NCBI GenBank assembly: GCA_950097035.1
Contig: CATNDT010000008.1
Coordinates: forward strand, 1-36,396
Direction: 5' to 3'
DNA length: 36,396 nucleotides
Origin: an uncultured Oscillibacter sp.
GTDB lineage: Bacteria; Bacillota; Clostridia; Oscillospirales; Oscillospiraceae
The position numbers and the translations under genes are program-made. Of the stretch, positions 26,260 to 34,375 are shown in pieces. The notes beneath the pieces are model-generated. The model saw nothing but the letters and a program-made list of their open reading frames with translations. It was not told the DNA's origin and searched no databases. Position 1 is the stretch's first letter; each line of letters opens with the position of its first letter.

Positions 26260-29200
26260 ATGAGGAAAAGATTTCTGGCCATCCTGCTCGCTTGCCTGAT
26301 GGTCGTCGGAATGCTCCCGACGACCGCGCTGGCGGCAGGCACGGCCGCGAACAACGCAGTGAAGATCGAGCTGGTCAAGGACAGCACGACCTTCTCCGGC
26401 AAGGAAGTCCTGCGCGTGGACTTCTATGCCATATCCGGCACGGATACGCCGGATAACCACATGATATATCTGAAGTATGACGCAAACAAGTTTGCTCCTT
26501 TGGCTCAAGCAACTGGTGCAGATGCCAGCTCATATGCCACTAATTTCAGCACAAATATGTCTGCCGCATTTACAAAAAATAATTACAAGTATAGTGATCC
26601 TATTTTGGGTGATCAGGCTTCAGAAGTTATGCTATATACTATCATAAAGGATGGCAGCGGTTATATCTGCTGGAAAGTAACGGAACCCAGTGGTACTCAG
26701 GCTTTTTCAAACTACACCCATATCAGCTCCATCTTCTTTGGGCTGAAGGACGGCACCAAGTTTGACGCCCTGCCCTCTAACATTATCGGTTATTCCGATC
26801 CCAAGGAGGACGACAGCATTACCGCAGCCTCCAGTGCGGTGCAGATCACCGTCAACGGCGGTGGCGAGGGTAATGTGTTCGACTATAAGAAAGATGACGG
26901 CTCAGCTGATACCATGACTGTCACCCCCACCGTCAATGCCGGCGAGGGCGTCACCCTCGTCAAGCCCGCGTATTCCGGTACGGTTTCCGTTCCCACCGTG
27001 ACCAAGAACAAGGGCGGCGCGGTAGAGCTGACTGCAATCTCCATCTCCGGTGAGACGGTGGAGTACGGCTACAGCGAAACCAATAGTGCTGCCAGCGTTA
27101 CCAACTGGCAGACTGGCACCACTTTCAACGGCCTGACCGTGGGCAGCACCTATTACTTCTTTGCCCGCGTGACGGAGACCTCGGAGCATTCGGCCAAGGC
27201 GTCTGAGGGCACTGAAGTCACCGTCAATGACAAGGAGACCCCCACCATCAGCGTCGTGCCTACCGCTTCCACTATTACCTATGGTCAGACGCTGGCGAGC
27301 AGCACTCTGTCCGGTGGCACGGCCAGCACGACCGGCACCTTTGCGTGGAAGACTTCCACCACCGCTCCCACTGTCAGCGACAGCAATGTGACGGAATATG
27401 AGGTGGTGTTTACGCCGAGCAATACGGCGGACTACGCCACCGCCACCTGCAAGGTCAAGCTGACGGTCAATCCCAAGACCATCACCCCCACCATTGCCGA
27501 CATCTCTGATCAGGAGTACACCGGCAGCGCCATCGAGCCTACCGTCACTGTTACTGGCGACGGCAAGACGCTGGTGAAGGATACGGACTATACTGTGGAC
27601 TATTCCAACAATACCAACAAGGGTACCGCCACAGTCACCGTCAAGGCGAAGTCCGGCAGCAATTATACCTTCTCCAATGTCACCAAGAACTTCATCATCG
27701 TGGGCAAAGCCGGCAAGATCACCTTCGCTGACGGCTCCTACAACATCCCCTATGACGGCAGCGCGGTAACGGCCGGTACCTCCAGCGCCGACCTGATTTA
27801 CACCTATGTTGGCGATGGCTCCGTCACCGTCAAGTGGTACGCCGACAATAGCGGCTCCAAGGGTTCGGAGCTTTCTGGCGGCGCGCCCAAGGATGCCGGT
27901 ATCTACTGGATCGGCGTCTCGGCCAGCGCCGGCACGAATTACGGAGCTGTTGCGGAAGTGACCCACAGCTTCACCATCACGCCCAAGAGTATCAATGGCG
28001 CTACCATCACACTTGGTACTCAGAAGTTCTATAACGGCTCCGCTCAGGATGTTGTGATCACCTCTGTGACCGTGGATGGCAAGACGCTGACCTCCGGCAC
28101 TGATTACGACATCACCAGCGGCGGCAACGCCACCAATGTGACGAACACAACCCTGACGATTCAGGGCAAGGACAACTATGACGGCACGGCCACCACGACC
28201 TGGAGCCTCCAGAAAGCCACACCTGGGGAGGGTGACTTCGACATTACCACGGATCTGACGAAAAACTACACCGGCAGCCCGGTCGCCGTCCCCGCACCGA
28301 CCAGCGGCAAGGTCGGCATCGGCACCCAGCGCACGGTGTACTACGAGGGCACCAGTGGCACCAGCTACACCAAGAGCCCCACTGCCCCTACCAATGTGGG
28401 CACCTATACCGTGACCTTCGATGTGGCCGGGGGCACCAACTATAACGCCGCCACGGGACTTTCCATCGGCACGCTGACCATCACCGCCAAGAATGCCAGT
28501 GATCTGACCGTCTCTGCCCCTGACCAGACTACCGTAGTCGGTGTGGGAACTTTCAACGACCCCGTTGTCACCTTTAACGGTACCACCGTGGAGGGCACCT
28601 ACAAATACGCCTACGACAGCGAGACGAACAAGAGCCACGCTGAAGTAGTCGAGATGCTCAAGACCAAGTCTAAGGACGCAGAAGTGACCCTGACCGGCAC
28701 CTTCACGCCCAACAGCACCAACTTCACCGGCACAAAGACCTTCACCTTGAAAGTCACTGTGAAGGACATTGAGTTCAAGATGGGCTCCGAAGCCGCCAGC
28801 GCGGCCAACGCCATCACCGAGCTGACCGCTGACACGGTGTACGGCAAGACCTGGAATCAGCGCATTTCGCTGAAATCCGGCATCGTCGCCTCCGTGGGTA
28901 GCGAGACCAAAGCCGGCACCTACACCATCGTGCCCGGCGCCGGTGCCCTGACTGACCGCCCCGATGCGGGTACCGCAAGCTATACGGTGCAGTTTACCAG
29001 CACGGATGGCACTTATACGAATGTCACCGTGTTCACCGGCACCATCACGGTCACCAAGAAGGACGTGACCATCACCGGCCTGAAGGCCTCCGATAAGGTC
29101 TACAACGGCAACACCACCGCGACAGCCACCGGCACCGCCGCCATCAGCGGTATGGTGCAGGGCGACACCGTGACTGTCACCGCCGGCACCGCCGCCTTTG

Positions 29201-31668
29201 CCGACAAGAAGGTGGGCAACGGCAAGACCGTCAGTTTCACTGGCTACACCTTGAGCGGCGCAGCCGCAGGCAACTACAACCTGACTGCCCAGCCCGCCAG
29301 TGTCACTGCTAATATCACTGCCAAGCCGGTAACCGTGACCGTCACCGCCACTGACCGTGACTATGTGTCCGGCAACAGAAATGTAGTCCTCGTTGCAGGC
29401 TCTGTCACTGGCGCCGTTGTAGGCGATACCGTCAATGTCGATGTGTCCGGAGCCACCGGCACCATGGAGAATGAGGACGCAGGTACCGGCAAAGCTGTCA
29501 CCGTCACCGGCGTGTCCCTCTCCGGCGCTGATGCGGGTAACTACAACCTGACTGCCCAGCCCACGGGGGTCACCGTGACCATCAACAAGAAAAACTACGA
29601 CGGCAGCATCACCGGCAACAAGAATGTCCACATCAATCAGGCACAGACCGGCGTGACATTCGATATGTCCGAGAAGTTCGGCGTCATTAAGGGTGCGGCG
29701 GTCAAGTCGGCATCCGAGGGTACCGACAGCGACAACCTCATCGACAATGTTTCCGTCGATGGAAATGTCGTGAAGTTTGATGTAGCCAGCATCGCTGATG
29801 CGGGCAAGACGGCTACCATCAATGTGGTCATTTCCTGCACCAACTTCAATGACATCACTGCTGTCCTCACCGTTAAGACCGTGGATAAGGACGAGGCTGG
29901 GGTGACCATCTCTGGTGTGCCTGCCGAGGCCAAGACCTACGGCGACGCCGACCTTACCCTCACTGCTTCGGCCGCCACTCCCGGTGCGAATGGGACATGG
30001 ACATGGGAGACCAGCGATTCCAGCGTCCTGCAGCTCACCCCGAATGGCAATAAGGTCACTGTCAAGCTCCTGAAGGCGGGCAAGGCTACCGTCACGGCCA
30101 AGTATGAGTCCGATACCACCATCGGCCAGCTCACCACTGCAAACATTCGCGTGGAAAAGGCCACTATCACCGTGGCGACCAAGAACCAGAGCATCTATGT
30201 GAACGGCACAGTACCTGATCTGACCAGCCCCGTAAAGGACACCCACTACACCGTCACCGGCCTGGCCGCTGGCGATACCTTGGGCGGCACCCTCACCATG
30301 AAGTATCAGAAGGACGGCGTGGATGCCACCCCCGATGCGACCAAGACCGGCACCTATGACATCGTGATCAGCGGAGCCACGGCTCCGGCCGGCGGCAACT
30401 ACAACGATGTGGTCTTTACTGCCGGCACGCTGACCATCTCCAACCGTCCCTCCTCTGGAGGCGGTGGCAGCAGTAGTGGCAGCTCCAGCAGCACTACCAC
30501 TGTTCCCGTGTCCAACTCGAAAAACGAGGTCAAAGTTACTGCCAGCGTGAGTAGCTCTACTGCCACCGTGCAGAAGATGGATCTGTCCAAGATCGACCCG
30601 GCCCAAGGGGCGACCATTGACTTCACCGGCCTGGGCAAGACCATTGAGTCCGCCAAGCTGCCCACCTCCGCCATTAAGGAGATCGGGGCCACCGAGGGCG
30701 GCTCAATGACCGTTAAGCTGACCGCCGGTAACGTCACCTTTGATACCGCCGCTCTAAAGGCCGTTGCGGATCAGGCGGGTAGCCAGATAACTCTGGCCCT
30801 GACCCCGGCCAAGACCTCCGCTCTGAACGCCAGCCAGAAGGAAGCCGTGGGCGATGCCCCTGTGTTTGACCTGCGGCTCCTTGGCGGAAGCAAGGCCATC
30901 ACCGATTTCAAGGGCGGTAATGTGACCGTCACCCTGCCCCACACGCTTTCTGAGGGCCAGAACCCCGCCGGCGTGGTGGTCTACTATCTGAGCAACGACG
31001 GCAATCCCGAAGCCTGCAACACCACCTATGACGCCAAGAACAAGCTGGTGACTTTCACCACCACCCATTTCTCCCTCTACTTCGTGGGCTATGAGCAGCC
31101 TGCCGCTGAGTGGAAGAACCCCTTTACCGATGTGGCCGAAGGTGCTTGGTACTATGACAGCATCAAGTATGTTTACAGCAACGGCATGATGGTGGGTACC
31201 GGCGATACGAAGTTTAGCCCGGATACCACTACCACCCGCGGCATGATCGTCACCATCCTCTACCGTCTGGAGGGCGAGCCTGCTGTTTCCGGCACAAGCT
31301 CCTTTAACGATGTGGCGAGCGGCAGATGGTATGCCAACGCCGTGAAGTGGGCAGCCGAAAACGAGATCGTCGGCGGCTACGGCAACGGCAACTTTGGTCC
31401 CGAAGATCCCATCTCCCGTGAGCAGATGGCGGCCATCCTGTACCGCTACGCTGCATTCAAGGGCTTCGACATAACCAAGACGGCTGACCTTTCCAAGTTC
31501 ACCGACAGCAGCAAGATCAGCGACTGGGCCAAGTTTGCTCTGAGCTGGGCCAACGCCGAAGGCCTGATCAATGGCAAGGGCAACGGTATCCTTGACCCGC
31601 TGGGCAAGGCTACCCGCGCCGAGGTCGCCACGATCCTCCGCAATTTCTGCGAGAATGTGGTGAAATAA
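26260..31668 (+). CDS. 1802-aa surface protein: cohesin-like N-terminus, MBG/YDG repeats, Ser/Gly linker, three SLH domains
   Basis: Signal peptide MRKRFLAILLACLMVVGMLPTTALA; repeats such as GNYNLTAQPASVTANITAK and GNYNLTAQPTGVTVTINKK; SGGGGSSSGSSSSTTT linker; SLH motifs FTDVAEGAWYYDSIKYVYSNGMMVG, FNDVASGRWYANAVKWAAENEIVGGYG, FTDSSKISDWAKFALSWANAEGLING. Confidence 0.92.
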   Translation: MRKRFLAILLACLMVVGMLPTTALAAGTAANNAVKIELVKDSTTFSGKEVLRVDFYAISGTDTPDNHMIYLKYDANKFAPLAQATGADASSYATNFSTNMSAAFTKNNYKYSDPILGDQASEVMLYTIIKDGSGYICWKVTEPSGTQAFSNYTHISSIFFGLKDGTKFDALPSNIIGYSDPKEDDSITAASSAVQITVNGGGEGNVFDYKKDDGSADTMTVTPTVNAGEGVTLVKPAYSGTVSVPTVTKNKGGAVELTAISISGETVEYGYSETNSAASVTNWQTGTTFNGLTVGSTYYFFARVTETSEHSAKASEGTEVTVNDKETPTISVVPTASTITYGQTLASSTLSGGTASTTGTFAWKTSTTAPTVSDSNVTEYEVVFTPSNTADYATATCKVKLTVNPKTITPTIADISDQEYTGSAIEPTVTVTGDGKTLVKDTDYTVDYSNNTNKGTATVTVKAKSGSNYTFSNVTKNFIIVGKAGKITFADGSYNIPYDGSAVTAGTSSADLIYTYVGDGSVTVKWYADNSGSKGSELSGGAPKDAGIYWIGVSASAGTNYGAVAEVTHSFTITPKSINGATITLGTQKFYNGSAQDVVITSVTVDGKTLTSGTDYDITSGGNATNVTNTTLTIQGKDNYDGTATTTWSLQKATPGEGDFDITTDLTKNYTGSPVAVPAPTSGKVGIGTQRTVYYEGTSGTSYTKSPTAPTNVGTYTVTFDVAGGTNYNAATGLSIGTLTITAKNASDLTVSAPDQTTVVGVGTFNDPVVTFNGTTVEGTYKYAYDSETNKSHAEVVEMLKTKSKDAEVTLTGTFTPNSTNFTGTKTFTLKVTVKDIEFKMGSEAASAANAITELTADTVYGKTWNQRISLKSGIVASVGSETKAGTYTIVPGAGALTDRPDAGTASYTVQFTSTDGTYTNVTVFTGTITVTKKDVTITGLKASDKVYNGNTTATATGTAAISGMVQGDTVTVTAGTAAFADKKVGNGKTVSFTGYTLSGAAAGNYNLTAQPASVTANITAKPVTVTVTATDRDYVSGNRNVVLVAGSVTGAVVGDTVNVDVSGATGTMENEDAGTGKAVTVTGVSLSGADAGNYNLTAQPTGVTVTINKKNYDGSITGNKNVHINQAQTGVTFDMSEKFGVIKGAAVKSASEGTDSDNLIDNVSVDGNVVKFDVASIADAGKTATINVVISCTNFNDITAVLTVKTVDKDEAGVTISGVPAEAKTYGDADLTLTASAATPGANGTWTWETSDSSVLQLTPNGNKVTVKLLKAGKATVTAKYESDTTIGQLTTANIRVEKATITVATKNQSIYVNGTVPDLTSPVKDTHYTVTGLAAGDTLGGTLTMKYQKDGVDATPDATKTGTYDIVISGATAPAGGNYNDVVFTAGTLTISNRPSSGGGGSSSGSSSSTTTVPVSNSKNEVKVTASVSSSTATVQKMDLSKIDPAQGATIDFTGLGKTIESAKLPTSAIKEIGATEGGSMTVKLTAGNVTFDTAALKAVADQAGSQITLALTPAKTSALNASQKEAVGDAPVFDLRLLGGSKAITDFKGGNVTVTLPHTLSEGQNPAGVVVYYLSNDGNPEACNTTYDAKNKLVTFTTTHFSLYFVGYEQPAAEWKNPFTDVAEGAWYYDSIKYVYSNGMMVGTGDTKFSPDTTTTRGMIVTILYRLEGEPAVSGTSSFNDVASGRWYANAVKWAAENEIVGGYGNGNFGPEDPISREQMAAILYRYAAFKGFDITKTADLSKFTDSSKISDWAKFALSWANAEGLINGKGNGILDPLGKATRAEVATILRNFCENVVK

Positions 31669-31682
31669 GCACTTTTCAAAGC

Positions 31683-31712
31683 AGGGGACGGACACCCGTC
31701 CGTCCCCTCTTT
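31683..31712 (+). terminator. Intrinsic terminator of the exported-protein operon
   Basis: AGGGGACGGAC-accc-GTCCGTCCCCT followed by ctttctc. Confidence 0.85.
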
Positions 31713-31752
31713 CTCAAGATCCCCTGTCCGAAATGAGAGGGGATCTTGAGAA
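31711..31752. repeat. 15-bp perfect inverted repeat
   Basis: TTCTCAAGATCCCCT 31711-31725 / AGGGGATCTTGAGAA 31738-31752. Confidence 0.8.
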
Positions 31753-31806
31753 GGAAAACTCAAAAGCCGGTGCCTATTGACGGCCGAGTGAAATACCCCG
31801 AAATAA

Positions 31807-31849
31807 GGCGGCGGCTTGGAATGTGTGGTTTCCTTGCCGCCGCCCTTTT
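31807..31849 (+). terminator. GC-rich hairpin with T-tract
   Basis: GGCGGCGGC-tt-GG ... CC-tt-GCCGCCGCC followed by cttttc. Confidence 0.6.
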
Positions 31850-31889
31850 CAGCTGTTGCGAGGCGCGAATGAAAGGAGATGAAGAAACG

Positions 31890-32651
31890 ATGGCAACAAA
31901 AAATGAGCTGCAAAGTTTGCAATTCTCCACCCATGAATATGACTCTCTGCGCAGCGAAATTACTTCCAGAATTGAATACCTCAACCAATCGACCGCCTCA
32001 ACAATCATAGCGTGTCTGTCAGCATGGACCATCGGGGTAGCGTTGAATACTGCCGTTGAGGAATTTGGGACGCAATCGCTCCTGTTTTTCTTCATGGCTC
32101 CCGTTGTGTTTCTTCTTCCCATCTTTTGCCTCGTTCCATTGTCCGCCAAGACCAGTGATAATGTTGAGCAGGTTACCGCCATCGCCGCATACATTAAGGT
32201 GTTTTACGAGTACAGGTCGCTTCAGAATGGGAAAGAACTACTTCAGTGGGAAACGACAAACGCTATCCACAGCCCGATCTATAGCGATAAAAGAAGGCGG
32301 AGCTGGGTAATGAATCTATATAGCGCGGAGTATGTTGTATTTTCCATCTTATCGCTGCTCGTTTCGCTCTTTACATTTATGTATATCGCGGTGAGCAAGC
32401 GCGAATTATTTCCATCTCGCCAACTGCACATATGCTATATGGTGATTTTCATCATTTTACTCATTGTGATGGTATTGTTCATTTGCGGGATCTGCTGGAT
32501 ATCCCGTTCAAGAAACTCCATGAGGAAACTAACCGTTGAATACTTGGAATTGTACATTTCCAGAGCCGTACAAATTGGAATTATCCCCAACGAAGAGGCC
32601 GCAGCGGAGGCGTTGATCCCACATGAACTTCGCAAGTTCAGGAAGAAATAA
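31890..32651 (+). CDS. Multi-TM protein of unknown function
   Basis: gaaaggagatgaagaaacgATG; hydrophobic segments TIIACLSAWTIGVAL, LLFFFMAPVVFLLPIFCLVPL, VVFSILSLLVSLFTFMYIAV, MVIFIILLIVMVLFICGICWI. Confidence 0.75.
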   Translation: MATKNELQSLQFSTHEYDSLRSEITSRIEYLNQSTASTIIACLSAWTIGVALNTAVEEFGTQSLLFFFMAPVVFLLPIFCLVPLSAKTSDNVEQVTAIAAYIKVFYEYRSLQNGKELLQWETTNAIHSPIYSDKRRRSWVMNLYSAEYVVFSILSLLVSLFTFMYIAVSKRELFPSRQLHICYMVIFIILLIVMVLFICGICWISRSRNSMRKLTVEYLELYISRAVQIGIIPNEEAAAEALIPHELRKFRKK

Positions 32652-32710
32652 CTCAGTCCCACATTTCAGGTGAAAAGATGGGAGTGAGCAATTATTCCTG
32701 AATAACAAAA

Positions 32711-32737
32711 GAAAAGCCCGAAAAAATCAGGCTTTTC
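32711..32737. terminator. Bidirectional terminator between convergent genes
   Basis: GAAAAGCC ... GGCTTTTC with A/T-rich flanks; lies between the + membrane protein gene and the - XRE gene. Confidence 0.6.
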
Positions 32738-32765
32738 CAAGTACATAGGCGCGTTTTGAGGAGGA

Positions 32766-33122
32766 CTATGCCCTCCTGTCCAAAAGCGCATCCACCACGG
32801 CAGATACCACTTTGCGATCTTCCACATCGCAAAGCTGGATCAGCCGGACAAGCTGGTCGAGCTCAGGATCCTCCTGCTCAGCATCTGGATAGAATATCCG
32901 GTCTGCGGATAATCCCAATCCGTGGAGTAAAGCACTCAGTATCTGAACGCGTGGTATTTGCCCCTCGTTCTCAATCGCGGCAATGTAGCGTTCAGTAACT
33001 CCTGTTCGTTCAGAGAGCTGCTCTCTGGTATAGCCCCTTGCCAAGCGGGTTGCCTTTATTGTCTCTCCCAGCTTGTCCGTTATAGTTGTTTCCCATTGTG
33101 GGCGGTCAGGTGTAACCATCAA
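32766..33122 (-). CDS. XRE-family HTH transcriptional regulator
   Basis: LGETIKATRLARGYTREQLSERTGVTERYIAAIENEGQIPRVQILSALLHGLGLSADRIF. Confidence 0.9.
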   Translation of the reverse strand: MMVTPDRPQWETTITDKLGETIKATRLARGYTREQLSERTGVTERYIAAIENEGQIPRVQILSALLHGLGLSADRIFYPDAEQEDPELDQLVRLIQLCDVEDRKVVSAVVDALLDRRA

Positions 33123-33234
33123 TGCTTCACCTCCACTGGTATTTTATTATTTCCCGGCAGCATTGAAAATGCAGGCATAATGTTTATTTCTGACCACCAA
33201 TGATGGTAATTCTGCGAGTAGAAGGAGTGCAGTT

Positions 33235-33382
33235 ATGAGCAGAGAATACTATATTGCTGAGCAGCACCCGAAGGGAGATTTGATCTAAAGGTTATCAGCT
33301 ATATCCGCATTCGCTGGTTTTACCTGCCTACAGAAAATGCGGCCTATCATCAGAATGAACTGCTGGTGGTAGAAAAAAGCCA
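33235..33382 (+). pseudogene. Short frameshifted ORF upstream of the orf7-like gene
   Basis: ATG at 33235 reads MSREYYIAEQHPKGDLI then TAA at 33286. Another frame is open from 33261 and reads EGRFDLKVISYIRIRWFYLPTENAAYHQNELLVVEKSQKEAHVHEPLDMRF. Confidence 0.4.
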
Positions 33383-33426
33383 AAAAGAAGCGCATGTCCA
33401 TGAGCCATTGGACATGCGCTTCTTTT
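33383..33426. terminator. 18-bp perfect stem-loop, bidirectional terminator-like
   Basis: AAAAGAAGCGCATGTCCA-tgagccat-TGGACATGCGCTTCTTTT. Confidence 0.8.
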
Positions 33427-33521
33427 CTGCTTTTTTATGGGCAAATATGGAATCAACAATCGGGGAAAGGAGTGAAAGGGGACAAGCAACCGCCTCCGCG
33501 GGTATGGAGGGGGGTGAAACC

Positions 33522-33938
33522 TTGGAACTTTCACCGTCCCAGAAGACCAGTATCCGCTATCAGTTCGAGACATATTGCAAGAAAGTGCTTCGGGGTGAGC
33601 GCTGCGACTATTTGCGTCAGGTACTCCACCGGGCAAAGCGGGAGGTCTGCTTTTCCGAACTGCCGTTTGATGCCCTGCTTCAGATCGGAGCATCAGATGA
33701 CTACCCCAGCAGCCATTATGTGTTTGAGGCGCAGGGCCATCAGATCTCTGTCGCCGATGATCGGCTCGGCGAAGCGCTGTCCCAGATTGAGTCCGCAGGC
33801 AGAAATCTTCTGCTGCTTGCCTATTTTCTGGACTTAAACGACCGGGAGATTGGTGCACTGCTGGGGATCCCGCGCTCTACCATCCAACGCCGCCGCCAGC
33901 GATTCCTCGACCAAATGAAACAGATACTGAAGGAGTGA
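33522..33938 (+). CDS. Sigma-70-like regulator (Tn916 orf7-like position)
   Basis: Probable TTG start after ggaggggggtgaaacc. C-terminal HTH LLLLAYFLDLNDREIGALLGIPRSTIQRRRQRFLDQMKQIL. Confidence 0.75.
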   Translation: MELSPSQKTSIRYQFETYCKKVLRGERCDYLRQVLHRAKREVCFSELPFDALLQIGASDDYPSSHYVFEAQGHQISVADDRLGEALSQIESAGRNLLLLAYFLDLNDREIGALLGIPRSTIQRRRQRFLDQMKQILKE

Positions 33939-33942
33939 TTCT

Positions 33943-34185
33943 ATGAACGCAAAGTCCCGGTCGGAAGACCAGCTGCTGCCCCTTGAGATCATCGAGGCAG
34001 CCACCCACGGGGATATCGCCGCCATCAATTCAGTTCTGGCGCATTTCGAGGGCTACATAGCGAAGCTGGCCACGCGCACCCTTTACGATGAGCAGGGCAG
34101 TTCCTACCAGTACCTCGACCCGGAACTGCAGCGAAGACTGGAGACGAAACTGATTGTCCGCATCCTGAAGTTCAAAATCGCATAA
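33943..34185 (+). CDS. ICE helix-turn-helix regulator (Tn916 orf8-like)
   Basis: LLPLEIIEAATHGDIAAINSVLAHFEGYIAKLATRTLYDEQGSSYQYLDPELQRRLETKLIVRILKFKI. Confidence 0.85.
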   Translation: MNAKSRSEDQLLPLEIIEAATHGDIAAINSVLAHFEGYIAKLATRTLYDEQGSSYQYLDPELQRRLETKLIVRILKFKIA

Positions 34186-34192
34186 CCCCACC

Positions 34193-34240
34193 AGTGGCCG
34201 GTGTGTCCCCCTTTCCGCACCGGCCACTCCCTTATTTTTA
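34193..34240 (+). terminator. Intrinsic terminator
   Basis: AGTGGCCGGTG ... CACCGGCCACT followed by cccttattttt. Confidence 0.85.
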
Positions 34241-34355
34241 ATGCGCCATAAGATAAATTATGTTGCAAAGCCCCATCTGGATCTGTGTAATGGAAGTGGT
34301 GGACGCAACATAATTTATTTGCGCCCGCCGGATTCCCAATGCGACATAATTTAAG
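34241..34355. repeat. Cluster of recombinase-site-like repeats upstream of the tyrosine recombinase
   Basis: ATGCGCCATAA-gataaa-TTATGTTGCAA (34241-34268) has 11-6-11 geometry. Perfect 14-bp inverted repeat ATAAATTATGTTGC 34253-34266 / GCAACATAATTTAT 34305-34318. Further copy ATGCGACATAATTTA at 34339. Confidence 0.65.
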
Positions 34356-34375
34356 GAACTCTGGAGGGTGTTATT

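Noticed and set aside
26902-30450. Periodic sequence as a CRISPR array or satellite
   Set aside because: Periodicity is at protein-domain level (MBG/YDG repeats), without short identical repeats and equal spacers.
26902-30606. 1234-aa ORF on the minus strand opposite the SLH/MBG gene
   Set aside because: Fully antisense to a well-supported CDS with signal peptide and SLH domains. Its Gly/Val/Asp/His-rich composition is what the complement of Thr/Ala/Gly-rich repeats yields. No start context seen.
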